DNA from: Streptomyces sp. ISL-66
Lineage (GTDB): Bacteria > Actinomycetota > Actinomycetes > Streptomycetales > Streptomycetaceae
Reading direction: 5' to 3'
Assembly (NCBI RefSeq): GCF_018614135.1
Contig: NZ_JAGGOW010000102.1
Span: forward strand, 1 to 64,000
Length of the DNA: 64,000 bases
The notes beneath the pieces are model-generated. The model worked only from the letters and a program-made list of their open reading frames with translations, was not told the origin of the DNA and searched no databases. The translations under genes and the position numbers were made by a program. The first letter of the stretch is position 1. The number at the start of each line of letters is the position of its first letter. Shown here piece by piece: positions 25,072 to 33,243 of the stretch.

Positions 25072-26748
25072 TTGCGTACCCCCATCCGAACCCGTGCCCG
25101 TTTGGCCTGCGGCCTCGGCACCGCCCTGCTCGCCGCGGCCGCCGTCCTGTCCTCGCCCGGTGCGGCGTTCGGCGCCAATCTGCTCACGAACGGTGACCTC
25201 GAGGCCGGCACCACGGCCGGCTGGTCCTGCTCCGGGGGCCTCGGCTCCGTGGTCGGCTCCCCCGTGCACGGCGGCGGCAAGGCACTCGCCGGGGCGGCCG
25301 GCGCCTCCGACAACGCCAAGTGCACGCAGACCGTCGCGGTCCAGCCCAACACCACGTACACGCTCTCCGCGTGGGTCCGCGGCAGTTACGTCTACCTCGG
25401 CGTCACCGGTGGTCCCTCCACCTGGACCACCTCGACCGGCGCCTACTCCAAGCTGACCGTCGGCTTCACCACCGGCGCCTCCCAGACCAGCGCCGAGGTC
25501 TACCTCAACGGCTGGTACGGGCAGGGCACTTACTACGCCGACGACATCACCCTCGACGGCCCCGGCGGCAGCGTCGACACGCAGGCGCCCACCACCCCCG
25601 GCAGTCTCACCTCCACCGGCAGGACCTCCACCAGCGCCTCCCTGGCCTGGACCGCCTCCACCGACAACGTCGGCGTGACCGGCTACGACGTCTACCAGGG
25701 CGGCAACAAGGTCGCCACCTCGGCCACCAACAGCGCGACCGTGAACGGCCTGACCCCCGACACGGCCTACGCCTTCAGCGTCCGCGCCCGTGACCTCGCG
25801 GGAAACACCTCGCCCGGCTCCAACACCGTCAACGTCACCACCGAGAACGGGACCGTTCCCACCGGCTTCAAGCAGGCCGCGCCGTACCTCTACCTCGGCT
25901 GGGGCAACCCGCCGAGCGCGACCGCCGTGATGAACGCGACCGGCGCGAAGTGGTTCACCATGGCGTTCATCCTCTCCTCCGGTGGCTGCACCCCGTCCTG
26001 GGACGGCCAGCGCCCGCTGACCGGCGGCGTCGACCAGAGCGCCATCGCCTCGATCCGCGCGGCGGGCGGCGACGTCGTGCCCTCCATCGGCGGCTGGCAG
26101 GGCAATAAGCTCGGCCCCAACTGCTCCACTCCCGAGGCCCTGGCCGGCGCCTACCAGCAGGTCATCAACGCCTACGGCCTCAAGGCCATCGACGTGGACA
26201 TCGAGAACACCGACGAGTTCGAGAACGCCGTCGTCCAGGACCGCATCCTGGGGGCGCTCAAGATAGTCAAGCAGAACAACCCCGGCCTGAAGACCATCCT
26301 GACCTTCGGCACCGGTACCACCGGCCCGACCAGCTGGGGCAACCGCCTGATCGAGCAGGCGAAGGCGCTCAACGCCGACATCGACGTCTTCACCATCATG
26401 CCGTTCGACTTCGGCAACGCCTCGACCGACATGTACGCCAGCACGGTCAGCGCGACCGAGGGCCTCAAGGCCAAGCTCAAGTCCACCTTCGGCTGGAACG
26501 ACGCGACCGCCTACTCCCACATCGGCATCTCCGGCATGAACGGCGTCAGCGACACGCAGGAGACCACCACCGTCCAGAACTGGACCGACATCCGCAACTG
26601 GGCCAACTCCCACCACATCGCGCGCCTCGCGTTCTGGTCGGTGAACCGCGACCGCGGCTGCGCGGGCGGCGGCCTGCAGGAGACGTGCTCCGGCATCGCA
26701 CAGAGCGACTGGCAGTTCACCTCCATCACGGCCGGCTTCACCGGCTGA
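25072..26748 (+). CDS. Secreted family 18 chitinase with carbohydrate-binding and FnIII domains
   Basis: 558 residues. Signal peptide (MRTPIRTRARLACG, hydrophobic run, ending GAAFGAN). Residues about 36-165 form a jelly-roll carbohydrate-binding module (NLLTNGDLEAGTTAGWSC). Residues about 170-260 form a fibronectin III domain (APTTPGSLTSTGRTSTSASL, then YDVYQGG and VRARDLAGNTSPGSN). The GH18 barrel starts near residue 270; the catalytic motif is AIDVDIEN with the proton donor Glu378, preceded by PSIGGW. It hydrolyses chitin to chito-oligosaccharides outside the cell. The start is TTG 25072, with GGAGG 7 bases upstream. A DasR-like box lies in the promoter. Confidence 0.93.
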   Translation: MRTPIRTRARLACGLGTALLAAAAVLSSPGAAFGANLLTNGDLEAGTTAGWSCSGGLGSVVGSPVHGGGKALAGAAGASDNAKCTQTVAVQPNTTYTLSAWVRGSYVYLGVTGGPSTWTTSTGAYSKLTVGFTTGASQTSAEVYLNGWYGQGTYYADDITLDGPGGSVDTQAPTTPGSLTSTGRTSTSASLAWTASTDNVGVTGYDVYQGGNKVATSATNSATVNGLTPDTAYAFSVRARDLAGNTSPGSNTVNVTTENGTVPTGFKQAAPYLYLGWGNPPSATAVMNATGAKWFTMAFILSSGGCTPSWDGQRPLTGGVDQSAIASIRAAGGDVVPSIGGWQGNKLGPNCSTPEALAGAYQQVINAYGLKAIDVDIENTDEFENAVVQDRILGALKIVKQNNPGLKTILTFGTGTTGPTSWGNRLIEQAKALNADIDVFTIMPFDFGNASTDMYASTVSATEGLKAKLKSTFGWNDATAYSHIGISGMNGVSDTQETTTVQNWTDIRNWANSHHIARLAFWSVNRDRGCAGGGLQETCSGIAQSDWQFTSITAGFTG

Positions 26749-26763
26749 TCCACCGCTCCCCAC

Positions 26764-26802
26764 GTGCGGGGCCGTCGCCGCACACCGGCGACGGCCCCGC
26801 AC
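26764..26802. terminator. Strong bidirectional hairpin after the chitinase gene
   Basis: A 17-bp perfect stem (GTGCGGGGCCGTCGCCG at 26764-26780 with its complement at 26786-26802) and a 5-base CACAC loop, between the convergent chitinase and PucR-type regulator genes. Confidence 0.85.
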
Positions 26803-26819
26803 GCCGAGTACGGGCACGC

Positions 26820-28025
26820 TCAGCCTGCCGACAGCCGGTACGCGTCCAGCGCCAGGGTCAGCGCGATCAGGTCCCGGGGGCGGGACAGCGACTTCGACGT
26901 CAGGTGCTCCAGGCGCCGCAGACGGTTGAAGACCGTGTTGCGGTGGCAGTAGAGGCGGCTCGCCGCGCGGCCCGCCGAGCCCTCCGCGGCCAGCCAGGCG
27001 TCCAGCGTCTCCAGCAGCATCGCCCGGTCCGCCGGATCCAGTTCCAGCAGGGGCCCCAGTACCGCCTGGACGAGCTCGGCCGAGAGCTCGGGCTGGCGGA
27101 CCACCAGCGCCGTGGGGAGCCGGTCGGTCAGCCGCACCAGCACCCGCTCCTCCTGCCCGCAGGTCCGTAGCGCCGTCTCCGCCAGCCGCCGGGCCCGGCC
27201 CAGTTCCGCCAGACCGTCGACCACCGGGCTGATCCCGCCCGGACCCGGGCAGCGGTCCGCGAGCTCCGCCGCCAGGTCGGCCGGTGAGGAGTCGCCCAGG
27301 GCCACCACGGCCAGCTCCCGCTCCGTCCGCATCCGCCAGAACAGCCGCATCCCGCCGGCCGCCACCACGCGGTGCACCGCGTCGCCCCGGTCCGCCGGCA
27401 GCACCACCACCGCGTACCGGCCCTGTTCGGGCAGGTCCAGGGCGAGCGCGGCCTGAGCGGCCAGAGCCGGCGCCGTGTCCCCCTCCAGCAGGGCGTCCAG
27501 CAGGGCCTGGACCCGCTCGTCGCTGCGCCGCCGCATCTCCAGCTCCGCGGTCCGGTACGCCTCGGCGGTGGCGGCCGCCTGCTGCTCGATCCCCGCCCAC
27601 ATGGCCCCGGCCGCACGCGCCAGCACCGCCAGCGCCTCCGGCTCCTTCTCGGTGACGATGTCGAGCAGCGCGTCCCAGGTGAGCCGCCCGGCCCTCCGGT
27701 ACGCGTAGAGCAGGAGGTTCAGCGGCAGCCCCTGCTCGGCCCGGCGGCGGCCCAGCTCCTCGGCGTACGCGAGGTCCTTGCGCGGGGCGGAGCGGCGTGC
27801 GGCGAAGGCCTCGATCCCGTAGTGCATGGCCTCGCTGACCTGTTGCCAGTGTTCGTCCCGCGGAACGGCCAGGTCGAACAGCGGCGAGTACGCCGCCAGG
27901 TCCTCGATGAGCCGGTCGGTGAGTCCGGGAATCTCGCCGGTCAGCACGTCGGCCGCCGACAGCAGGACCGACCACTCCTGTTCCGTGCGCGTTCTGCGTC
28001 CACCCATGGCCGCCGAGGATGTCAT
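26820..28025 (-). CDS. PucR/CdaR-family transcriptional regulator
   Basis: 401 residues. The N-terminal part is an RsbT co-antagonist-like helical domain (SPLFDLAVPRDEHWQQVSEA). The middle is a GGDEF-like CdaR region (about 180-300). The C-terminal 60 residues hold the PucR helix-turn-helix (AASRLYCHRNTVFNRLRRLE). It is divergent from the livFGHMK-type operon with about 170 bases between, so it probably controls that transporter in response to its substrate. Relatives regulate purine, GABA or proline use. Start is ATG 28025 or ATG 28007. Confidence 0.87.
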   Translation of the reverse strand: MTSSAAMGGRRTRTEQEWSVLLSAADVLTGEIPGLTDRLIEDLAAYSPLFDLAVPRDEHWQQVSEAMHYGIEAFAARRSAPRKDLAYAEELGRRRAEQGLPLNLLLYAYRRAGRLTWDALLDIVTEKEPEALAVLARAAGAMWAGIEQQAAATAEAYRTAELEMRRRSDERVQALLDALLEGDTAPALAAQAALALDLPEQGRYAVVVLPADRGDAVHRVVAAGGMRLFWRMRTERELAVVALGDSSPADLAAELADRCPGPGGISPVVDGLAELGRARRLAETALRTCGQEERVLVRLTDRLPTALVVRQPELSAELVQAVLGPLLELDPADRAMLLETLDAWLAAEGSAGRAASRLYCHRNTVFNRLRRLEHLTSKSLSRPRDLIALTLALDAYRLSAG

Positions 28026-28193
28026 CCGCCCACGGCCGCGTCAGCGGCCCGCGCACCAGGTCTGTGCGTGTGCACAACGCGCTCCGGCCGTGGCTGGTCA
28101 TCGGCAGCGATTCCGCTTCCGGCCGTGGACGCCCGCCCCGGCCCGGTGCTGGGGTGTGCGCCAGCACAAGGCCGCCCACAGGAAGGAGAGGAC

Positions 28194-28991
28194 GTGGCTT
28201 CGCTTCAGGTGCGCGCGCTGTCCGTCGGCTACGGGCCGGTCCGGGCGCTGCGCTCCGTATCGCTCGAGGTGCCCGCCGGCGCGGTCGTCGTCGTACTCGG
28301 CGGGAACGGCGCCGGGAAGTCGACGCTGCTGCGCGCAGTGTCCCGGACGCTGTCGTTCCACCGGGGCGCCGTGACGGACGGGACCATCAGCTTCGACGGC
28401 CGGCCGCTGGACGGGCTCGGCCCGGACCGGGTGGTCGCGGCCGGGGTCGTACAAGTACCCGAGGGGCGCAAGGTGTTCACGCGGATGAGCGTCGCGGACA
28501 ACCTCCGGTCGGGGGCGCTGGGTGGTCGCTCGGGGTCCCGCGCCGACGTGGCCCGCTCGCTGGCCCGGGTGCACGAGCTGTTCCCCGTACTGGCGCAGCG
28601 GGCGCGGCAGCGCGCGGGTCTGCTGTCGGGCGGCGAACAGCAGATGCTCGCTCTCGGCCGGGCCCTGATGGCCCGGCCCCGGCTGCTGCTCCTCGACGAG
28701 CCCACGCTGGGGCTGGCTCCCAAGATGGCCGCCACCATCGCGGAGACCATCACCGAGATCAACGCCTCCGGCGCCTCGGTCCTCCTCGTCGAGCAGAACG
28801 CCGCGCTGGCGCTGCGCCTGTCCTCGCACGCCTACGTCCTGGAGGTCGGCGAGGTGACCCTCGACGGCCCGGCCGCCGAGTTGGCCGCCTCGGACGAGGT
28901 ACGCCGCCGCTACCTCGGGATCACCGACGAGGCCGGGCCCGCGCCGGCGGCCGCCGGCGTGCGGCGGGTCCTGCGCAGGTGGTCGGCGTGA
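28194..28991 (+). CDS. livF: Branched-chain amino acid-type ABC transporter ATPase, LivF
   Basis: 265 residues. Walker A GGNGAGKST (about residue 38), signature LSGGEQQML, Walker B RLLLLDEPTLGL, and the LivF-type VEQNAALAL switch. It couples ATP hydrolysis to substrate import at the inner face of the membrane. GTG 28194 follows GGAAGGAGAG. First gene of a five-gene operon; its TGA overlaps the next GTG. Confidence 0.92.
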   Translation: MASLQVRALSVGYGPVRALRSVSLEVPAGAVVVVLGGNGAGKSTLLRAVSRTLSFHRGAVTDGTISFDGRPLDGLGPDRVVAAGVVQVPEGRKVFTRMSVADNLRSGALGGRSGSRADVARSLARVHELFPVLAQRARQRAGLLSGGEQQMLALGRALMARPRLLLLDEPTLGLAPKMAATIAETITEINASGASVLLVEQNAALALRLSSHAYVLEVGEVTLDGPAAELAASDEVRRRYLGITDEAGPAPAAAGVRRVLRRWSA

Positions 28992-29782
28992 GCGCGTCCT
29001 GGTCTCCTCCCCCGCCGCTCACCGTCACCGGTGTCACCGTCCGCTTCGCCGGCCTGACCGCCCTGGACTCCGTCTCGTTCACGGTGGATCCCGGCAGCGT
29101 CCATGCCGTCATCGGTCCCAACGGAGCGGGCAAGTCAACCTGCTTCAACGTGCTCTCCGGGGTGTACCGGGCCTCATCGGGCAGCGTCCGGTTCGGCGCC
29201 GCCGAGCTCACCGGCCTCGCCCCGCACGCCGTCGCGGGCCTCGGTATCGCCCGGACCTTCCAGAACCTGGCGCTGCCCCCGCACACCACCGTCGCCGACA
29301 GCCTGCTGCTGGGCCGCCACCGGCTGATGCGGTCCGGGTTCCTGAGCGCCGGACTGCGGCTCCCCGCCGCCGCGCGCGAGGAGCGCCGGCACCGTGAACG
29401 GGTGCGGGAAATAGCCGAGTTCGTCGGGCTGGAGGATGATCTCCGGGCACCCGCGGGCTCCCTCCCGTACGGGAAGCAGAAACTCGTCGAGCTGGCACGG
29501 GCGTTGTGCATGGAGCCTCGGCTGCTGCTCCTCGACGAGCCCGTCGCCGGCATGACCGCGGACGAGCGGCAGCGCACGGCGGCCGTCATCGCGGGGGTCC
29601 GGGACGGACTCGGCATCTCGATCGTGCTGGTCGAACACGACATGGGGGTGGTGATGCGGCTCGCGGACGCGGTGACCGTGCTCGACTTCGGAAGGCGCAT
29701 CGGCGGCGGGACTCCGGCGCAGGTGCAGAACGACCCGGCGGTGGTGCGCGCGTACCTGGGCGAGGAGGAACCGGCCGCATGA
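28988..29782 (+). CDS. livG: Branched-chain amino acid-type ABC transporter ATPase, LivG
   Basis: 264 residues. Walker A GPNGAGKST, then the LivG insertion (LLLGRHRLMRSGFL), a degenerate signature LPYGKQKLVELARAL as is usual for LivG, Walker B RLLLLDEPVAGM, and VEHDMGVVM. It forms the ATPase heterodimer with LivF. Overlaps livF by 4 bases and livH by 4 bases. Confidence 0.92.
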   Translation: MSASWSPPPPLTVTGVTVRFAGLTALDSVSFTVDPGSVHAVIGPNGAGKSTCFNVLSGVYRASSGSVRFGAAELTGLAPHAVAGLGIARTFQNLALPPHTTVADSLLLGRHRLMRSGFLSAGLRLPAAAREERRHRERVREIAEFVGLEDDLRAPAGSLPYGKQKLVELARALCMEPRLLLLDEPVAGMTADERQRTAAVIAGVRDGLGISIVLVEHDMGVVMRLADAVTVLDFGRRIGGGTPAQVQNDPAVVRAYLGEEEPAA

Positions 29783-30669
29783 CCACCTTCCTCGAACTGC
29801 TCCTCGGCGGGCTCTCGATGGGTTCCGTGTACGCCCTGATCGCCCTGGGCTTCGTCGTCATCTTCAAGGCCACCGAAGTGGTCAACTTCGCCCACGCGTC
29901 CCTGTTGCTGGCCGGTGGGTACGTCACCGCGACCCTGCACGAGGAGCTCGGGTTCTGGGCCGCCCTCCTGGCCGGCACCCTGGCGGCCGCGGCGGTCGGG
30001 GCGGCGATCGAGTTCCTGGTCATGCGCCGCTACCGGGGTCAGGACCAGAGCGTGCTGGCCATCGTCACCATCGGCGTGGACATCCTCCTCATCACCGACC
30101 TGACACGGCGCATCGGCACCGACGTGCTCTCGCTCGGCGACCCGTGGGGCGACCGGGTCGTGCACCTCGGCCCCGTGACGGTGCCCCAGACCCGGATCGC
30201 CGCCATCCTCGCCGCCGGCCTGCTGATCACCGTCTTCCTGCTCGTCTTCCGCCACACCTCCTGGGGCGTTGCCATGCGCGCCGCCGCCGAACAGCCGGAG
30301 ACCGCCGCGCTGATGGGCGTGCGGCTGGGCCGGGTCTCGCTCGCCGCCTGGGCGGTGGCCGGGGCACTGGCCGCCGTCGCCGCGCTCTTCCTGACCGTCT
30401 TCCCCACGCCCGGCCTGGAGCGTGCCACCTCCCTGGCCGCCTTCAAGGCCTTCCCCGCCGCGATCCTGGGCGGCCTGGACTCCACCACCGGCGCGCTCGC
30501 CGGCGGCCTGATCGTCGGAGTCACCGAGGCGCTGGCCACCGGGTACCAGGGGCAGTTGGCCTTCCTGGGCCGCGGCATCGGCGACCTGGCCCCGTACGTG
30601 GTGATGGTCGCGGTCCTCCTGATCCGGCCGGCCGGACTCTTCGGTACGAAGGAGCTCGCCCGTGTCTGA
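29779..30669 (+). CDS. livH: Branched-chain amino acid-type ABC permease, LivH
   Basis: 296 residues, about eight hydrophobic segments. The first half has LLLGGLSMGSVYALIALGFV, the hallmark opening of LivH permeases, and VNFAHASLLLAGGY. The cytoplasmic ATPase-contact loop is RAAAEQPETAALMGV. ATG 29779 overlaps the livG stop (ATGA). It builds the membrane channel with LivM. Confidence 0.92.
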   Translation: MTTFLELLLGGLSMGSVYALIALGFVVIFKATEVVNFAHASLLLAGGYVTATLHEELGFWAALLAGTLAAAAVGAAIEFLVMRRYRGQDQSVLAIVTIGVDILLITDLTRRIGTDVLSLGDPWGDRVVHLGPVTVPQTRIAAILAAGLLITVFLLVFRHTSWGVAMRAAAEQPETAALMGVRLGRVSLAAWAVAGALAAVAALFLTVFPTPGLERATSLAAFKAFPAAILGGLDSTTGALAGGLIVGVTEALATGYQGQLAFLGRGIGDLAPYVVMVAVLLIRPAGLFGTKELARV

Positions 30670-31846
30670 CATCCGCGGCCCCGCGCCGCACACCGAGGCG
30701 CCCTCGCCCTCGCCCGCCCACTCCCCCGCCCACTCCTCCTCCCCGTCCCCGCCCCCCGGTACGGGGATCCGGCCGCGGCTGCTCCGGGCCCGGAACCTGG
30801 CGGTCGCCGCCGCGGGCCTGGTGCTCCTCGCGCTGCCGTTCTACCTCGACCGGTTCTGGCTACAGGCCGGGCTGTTCGCCATGGCCGCCGCCGTCGGAGC
30901 CATCGGACTCAACCTCCTCACCGGCGCCACCGGCCAACTGTCCATGGGCCACGCCTTCTTCCTCGCCGTCGGCGCGTACGGATACTGCGCGCTCGCCGGG
31001 GACGGCAGCACGGCCGGTGGCCACACGCTGGTCGGGCTCGGCCTGCCCAGCTGGCTCGCCGCGATCCTCGCCGTGGCCCTCGCCGGGGCGGCGGGCGGGC
31101 TCTTCAGTCCCATCGCCGGACGCTTGCGGGGCGCGTACCTCGGCATCGCGACCCTCGCCCTGATCTTCATCGGGCAGCACCTCCTCTTCAACGCCACCAG
31201 CCTCACCGGCGGCTTCAACGGCCGTGCGGTGGAACCGCTTTCCGTCTTCGGCGTCACCTTCGACGACAGCGAGAGCGTCATCGCCGCGGTCCCCTTCCAG
31301 TCCGCCGAGAAGCTCTGGTACGTCGCCCTCGCCGCCCTGCTCATCGGCGCCCTGTTCGCGCGCGGTGTCCTGCGGGGCCGGCCCGGCCGGGCGATGAACG
31401 CCCTGCGGGACCACAGCATCGCCGCGGGGGTGATGGGAGTTCCGGTCGCCCGGTACCGGGCCGCCGTCTTCGTCCTGTCGTCCATGTACGCGGGACTCGC
31501 CGGGGTGCTGCTCGCCCTGGTCTTCCAGCGCACGGTGCCGGACTACTTCGGCATGGTCCTGTCCCTGGAGTACCTCGCCATGATCGTGATCGGCGGGCTG
31601 GGCACGGTCGCGGGCGCGGTGCTCGGCGCCGCCTTCGTCTCCCTGTTGCCCCAGCTGCTCACCCGGTACAGCGACGCCCTCCCCCTGGTGTCCGCCCCCG
31701 GCTCGGGCGGGGTCGCCCCGGGCGAGGCCTCCCGCTACCTCTACGGCGCGGCCGTCGTCGTCGTCGTCCTGTTCGTGCCCGGCGGCCTCACCGGCATCAC
31801 CCGGATGCTCCGGGCCCGCACCACACCCTCGAAGGAGCGCACGTGA
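30662..31846 (+). CDS. livM: Branched-chain amino acid-type ABC permease, LivM
   Basis: 394 residues. The first 45 residues are an added Ser/Pro/His-rich cytoplasmic tail (SPAHSPAHSSSPSPPPG), not part of the fold. About nine membrane segments follow, with GAIGLNLLTGATGQLSMGHAFF and the ATPase-contact loop RGRPGRAMNALRDHSIAA. GTG 30662 overlaps livH by 8 bases and the stop overlaps livK by 4. Confidence 0.92.
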   Translation: MSDIRGPAPHTEAPSPSPAHSPAHSSSPSPPPGTGIRPRLLRARNLAVAAAGLVLLALPFYLDRFWLQAGLFAMAAAVGAIGLNLLTGATGQLSMGHAFFLAVGAYGYCALAGDGSTAGGHTLVGLGLPSWLAAILAVALAGAAGGLFSPIAGRLRGAYLGIATLALIFIGQHLLFNATSLTGGFNGRAVEPLSVFGVTFDDSESVIAAVPFQSAEKLWYVALAALLIGALFARGVLRGRPGRAMNALRDHSIAAGVMGVPVARYRAAVFVLSSMYAGLAGVLLALVFQRTVPDYFGMVLSLEYLAMIVIGGLGTVAGAVLGAAFVSLLPQLLTRYSDALPLVSAPGSGGVAPGEASRYLYGAAVVVVVLFVPGGLTGITRMLRARTTPSKERT

Positions 31847-33105
31847 ACAGAAGAAGGCTCGGTACCGCGGCCCTGGCAGCCGCACTCGTCCTGACCGGCG
31901 CCGCCGGGTGCAGCAGCAAGGCCAAGACCGACGGCGGGGACAAGCCCGGCGCGGGCGGGGTCAAGGCCGGAGCCGGAGTGAGCGACACGACCATCCGGCT
32001 CGGCGCGCTCACCGACATGACCGGTGTCTACGCCTCGCTCGGCAAGAGCGTCACCCAGGCCCAGCAGCTGTGGGTGAAGCAGACCAACGCGGCCGGCGGC
32101 ATCTGCGGCCGCACGATCGAGCTGACCGTGCGCGACCACGGCTACGACCCGCAGAAGGCCCTCGCCGCCTACACCGAGCTGGAGCCCACGGTGCTGGGCT
32201 TCACCCAGTTCATCGGTTCTCCCTTCGTGGCCGCGGTCAAACAGCGGATCGACGGCCAGGACAAGGGCCTGGTCATCCCGCAGGCCTGGTCCGCCTCGCT
32301 GCTGGGCAGTCCCTACATCCGCACGGTGGGCGCGACGTACGACGTGGAGACCATCAACGCCGTCGGCTTCCTCCTCGACGAGAAGCGGATCGCCGCGGGC
32401 GACAAGATCGGGCACGTCTACTTCGAGGGCGACTACGGCGAGAACGCGCTCAGCGGGGCCAAGGCCGCGGCGGCGGAGGCCGGGCTGACGGTCGTCGAGC
32501 AGAAGATCAAGCCGACGGACAACGACATGACGGCCCAGGTCGCCGCGCTCAAGCAGGCCGGGGTCAAGGCCGTCGTCGTCAGCGCCGGACCCCGGCAGGC
32601 CGCCTCGCTCGTCGGGGTCGCGGCGGCCGGGGGCTGGAACGTCCCCATCGTCGGCAACAACTCGGCCTTCTCACCGCAGCTCCTGGCCACCCCGGCGGGC
32701 GCGGCCCTGCAGAAGGACTACTACGTCGCCGCCTCCGCCCTGCCGATCGGCTCCACCGAGGCGGGCCCGGCCGCGCTCGCGGCCGCGTACAAGGCGGAGT
32801 ACCCGGACGCCGGTCTCGACAACGGCGTGGTGGCCGGCTTCACCGCCGGCTCCCTGTTCGGAGAGGTGCTGAAGAAGGCGTGCACCGACAAGGACCTGAC
32901 CCGCGAGGGCATCCGCACGGCGCTCTTGGGCCTGAAGTCCTACGACAACGGCTTCGGGATCACCCACGACTTCTCGGACCCGAAGGCACCCTCCACCCGC
33001 CAGAGCGTGATCATGAAGCCCGACGCCGCGGTGCCGGGCGGGATGAAGGTGGTGAAGGAGGCCGCGGCGGCGCCCGCCGCGAAGAAGTTCACGCCCGCGC
33101 CCTGA
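31843..33105 (+). CDS. livK: ABC transporter substrate-binding lipoprotein, LivK-like
   Basis: 420 residues. Lipobox LTGAAGC (Cys about 25) marks a membrane-anchored lipoprotein. The body is a type 1 periplasmic-binding fold: IRLGALTDMTGVYASLGK, then GRTIELTVRDHGYDPQKALA, and DKIGHVYFEGDYGENALSG. Ligand not certain: the family binds branched-chain amino acids but also amides, urea and aromatic acids. Last gene of the operon, an unusual place since it is often first. A terminator follows. Confidence 0.9.
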   Translation: MNRRRLGTAALAAALVLTGAAGCSSKAKTDGGDKPGAGGVKAGAGVSDTTIRLGALTDMTGVYASLGKSVTQAQQLWVKQTNAAGGICGRTIELTVRDHGYDPQKALAAYTELEPTVLGFTQFIGSPFVAAVKQRIDGQDKGLVIPQAWSASLLGSPYIRTVGATYDVETINAVGFLLDEKRIAAGDKIGHVYFEGDYGENALSGAKAAAAEAGLTVVEQKIKPTDNDMTAQVAALKQAGVKAVVVSAGPRQAASLVGVAAAGGWNVPIVGNNSAFSPQLLATPAGAALQKDYYVAASALPIGSTEAGPAALAAAYKAEYPDAGLDNGVVAGFTAGSLFGEVLKKACTDKDLTREGIRTALLGLKSYDNGFGITHDFSDPKAPSTRQSVIMKPDAAVPGGMKVVKEAAAAPAAKKFTPAP

Positions 33106-33144
33106 GCATCCCGTACCGGCCCTCTCCCGCGACCCCACGGCGGC

Positions 33145-33186
33145 AAGGCCCTTCGGACGCCGTGCCCGATGACGTCCGAAGGCTTT
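33145..33186 (+). terminator. Terminator of the liv operon
   Basis: CCTTCGGACG at 33150-33159 pairs with CGTCCGAAGG at 33173-33182; with one bulge the stem extends to AAGG/CTTT on the outside. Loop of 13 bases. Confidence 0.7.
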
Positions 33187-33189
33187 GCG

Positions 33190-33219
33190 CCCAGGCCCAG
33201 GCCCAGGCCCAGGCCCAGG
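33190..33219 (+). repeat. Tandem repeat, CCCAGG x5
   Basis: Five perfect hexamers lie immediately after the liv terminator and 25 bases from the stop of the convergent M64 peptidase gene. Confidence 0.88.
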
Positions 33220-33243
33220 CCGACGCCGTGGCCACGCCGGTGC

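Noticed and set aside
24892..28179. Minus-strand frame of 1095 residues opposite the chitinase and through the PucR-type gene.
   Set aside because: Gly/Asp/Val-rich shadow sequence; both real genes lie in other frames with strong motifs.
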